A DNA stretch of 21,032 bases. Origin: a virus. Under the pieces are notes generated by a model. That model did not search any database, was not told where the DNA came from, and worked only from the letters and a program-made list of their open reading frames with translations. Of this stretch, positions 20,100-21,032 are shown piece by piece (positions within the stretch are counted from its first letter, which is position 1; every line of letters starts with the position of its first letter). The translations under genes were made by a program, and so were the position numbers. Where the stretch lies: the IMG/VR virus record IMGVR_UViG_3300003690_000120, positions 1 to 21,032 of that record; one strand, written 5' to 3'.

Positions 20100-21032
20100 T
20101 CACCCCTTGATGATGCCGGCTATCTTCTGCCAACGATTGAGGGTTTCTCGAAGCTGTTGTTCTCCCATGGACACCCCCGTACCAACGTCCTTCATTCCTT
20201 TGGGTCCGCGCGGGATTAGCCTGCTTCCCTTCTTCTTCTTCTCTTCCTCATCTTCTTCCGTGTCACGGTCCCATAGGCCGCCTCCCGCATCAGTGGGGCC
20301 CATAGGTTTTTCTCCACCAATATCGGCACCTCCACCGGGCACATCAGGCAAGTCAGACTGTCCAGGATCAGTTTGAAGACCTTGTGCCATTTTCGCATAC
20401 TTAGCGTGACGAGGATCCTCTTTTCCTGGGGCGGCGGCTGGTGCTTTCAATTCTGGGGAACTTGTCTTGACTCCGTGTTGGCGCAACAAATTAACCACGG
20501 CACTCCGAGCGGCTTCTTTTTGAGCAGGATCTTGAATCTGGCCTAGCGCCGCAATCGTTTGATCTAGGGGAATTTCATCCCTCTGCTTTCTTTCCATAAC
20601 ATTAAAACCAGCAACAGACAAATCTGCACGTAGTCCCTTCAGAAGTCGAGACATGTCCTTTCCTTGGATACCAGCTTTTGCTAGTTGAGATTGCATGCCT
20701 TTGCCGGCTCCGCCGCGGAATACATTAATGTCTCCTCTGCCGGCGCCTGCTGCTGCTCCGGTTGGTTCTGCGCCTGTTGCTTCTGCACCGCCGGCGGCAT
20801 CGGGATCGCCCACGATATCTCCGCCTCCGGGTGGGGCCTCTTCGGGGGCGCCGGGCGCGGCCTTGATGGGCTTAAGGTTGCTGGCTAACGACTTAAGCAT
20901 TCCTTCGCGGCTATCGCCCTTCGCTCTCTTGCTCTTGAAATATCTATAAGCTCCGTAAGCCAAAGCGCCGACGGCCAGTGCTCCGGCACCGACGCCTAGG
21001 CCTATGGCCAAATTCTTGGCTATGGGAATTCC
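20100..21032 (-). CDS. Membrane-anchored hypothetical protein, 5' end beyond the window
   Basis: The frame is open to the window edge and encodes at least 310 residues. A TTG at 21011 is only a formal start, so the real start is probably outside. At the visible N-terminus a Gly/Ala-rich transmembrane helix (IGLGVGAGALAVGALAYGAY) is followed by the basic stop-transfer YRYFKSKR. The rest is soluble and low in complexity: Pro/Ala/Gly/Glu-rich (about 50-90), a helical part (SQLAKAGIQGKDMSRLLKGL, about 115-135), and a Lys/Glu-rich linker. It ends with LRETLNRWQKIAGIIKG, which resembles the RMKKLAGII end of the scaffold protein. Function unknown; it may be an internal head or membrane-docking protein. 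Upstream genes are not visible. Confidence 0.7.
   Translation of the reverse strand, partial: GIPIAKNLAIGLGVGAGALAVGALAYGAYRYFKSKRAKGDSREGMLKSLASNLKPIKAAPGAPEEAPPGGGDIVGDPDAAGGAEATGAEPTGAAAGAGRGDINVFRGGAGKGMQSQLAKAGIQGKDMSRLLKGLRADLSVAGFNVMERKQRDEIPLDQTIAALGQIQDPAQKEAARSAVVNLLRQHGVKTSSPELKAPAAAPGKEDPRHAKYAKMAQGLQTDPGQSDLPDVPGGGADIGGEKPMGPTDAGGGLWDRDTEEDEEEKKKKGSRLIPRGPKGMKDVGTGVSMGEQQLRETLNRWQKIAGIIKG

Noticed and set aside
21023-21032. GGAATTCC palindrome at the window edge
   Set aside because: Short restriction-type palindrome inside an open coding frame; most likely chance.

Overview
This window looks like part of the late (virion) gene region of a contractile-tailed phage related to T4, probably an uncultured aquatic or marine myovirus (Caudoviricetes). 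Every gene lies on the minus strand, so the window is transcribed from the high coordinates to the low ones. The T4-type assignment rests on a gp23-like major capsid protein, a gp18-like contractile tail sheath, a gp19-like tail tube, a long tape measure protein and a zinc-ribbon gp26-like tail protein, in a plausible T4-like order. Strong Shine-Dalgarno sequences (AAGGAGG-like) precede most starts, so the host should be a bacterium that uses them. I saw no tRNA, CRISPR array, integrase or insertion sequence. Terminase, portal and prohead protease are absent and presumably lie beyond the high-coordinate edge.

Layout in transcription order: (1) 21032-19444: an edge-truncated membrane-anchored protein, a small hypothetical protein, and a ribosomal protein bS21 homologue. 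(2) 19398-16247: surface or fibre proteins, namely a 144-residue beta-rich protein, a tail-fibre-like gene split by an apparent one-base frameshift, and a 492-residue Gly/Ser-rich repeat fibre. (3) 16118-11864: head genes, namely prohead scaffold/core, major capsid protein, a 175-residue capsid-associated protein and a 76-residue charged peptide. (4) 11779-9145: neck and tail-completion genes. (5) 9029-4245: sheath, tube, and the gp26-like/gp51-like chaperone pair, which appear joined by translational recoding at a run of seven T. (6) 4189-1: tape measure, a tube/baseplate junction protein, a LysM-like gp53 homologue and the start codon of a further gene.

The genes are tightly packed. No gap exceeds about 175 bases; the largest (about 12095-12269, 12798-12970, 16119-16246 and 9030-9144) hold regulatory sequence. 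A short coding-strand motif, ACTAHTTA, occurs ten times and by eye only in intergenic gaps just upstream of ribosome binding sites. Three convincing intrinsic terminators each precede one of these motifs. Together they suggest a punctuated series of late transcription units with a phage-specific late promoter.

Most noteworthy points: the likely programmed frameshift in the tail assembly chaperone, the phage bS21 gene inside the structural block, the repeated intergenic motif, and the frameshifted fibre gene. All family assignments were made by reading protein sequences from memory; no database search was run.
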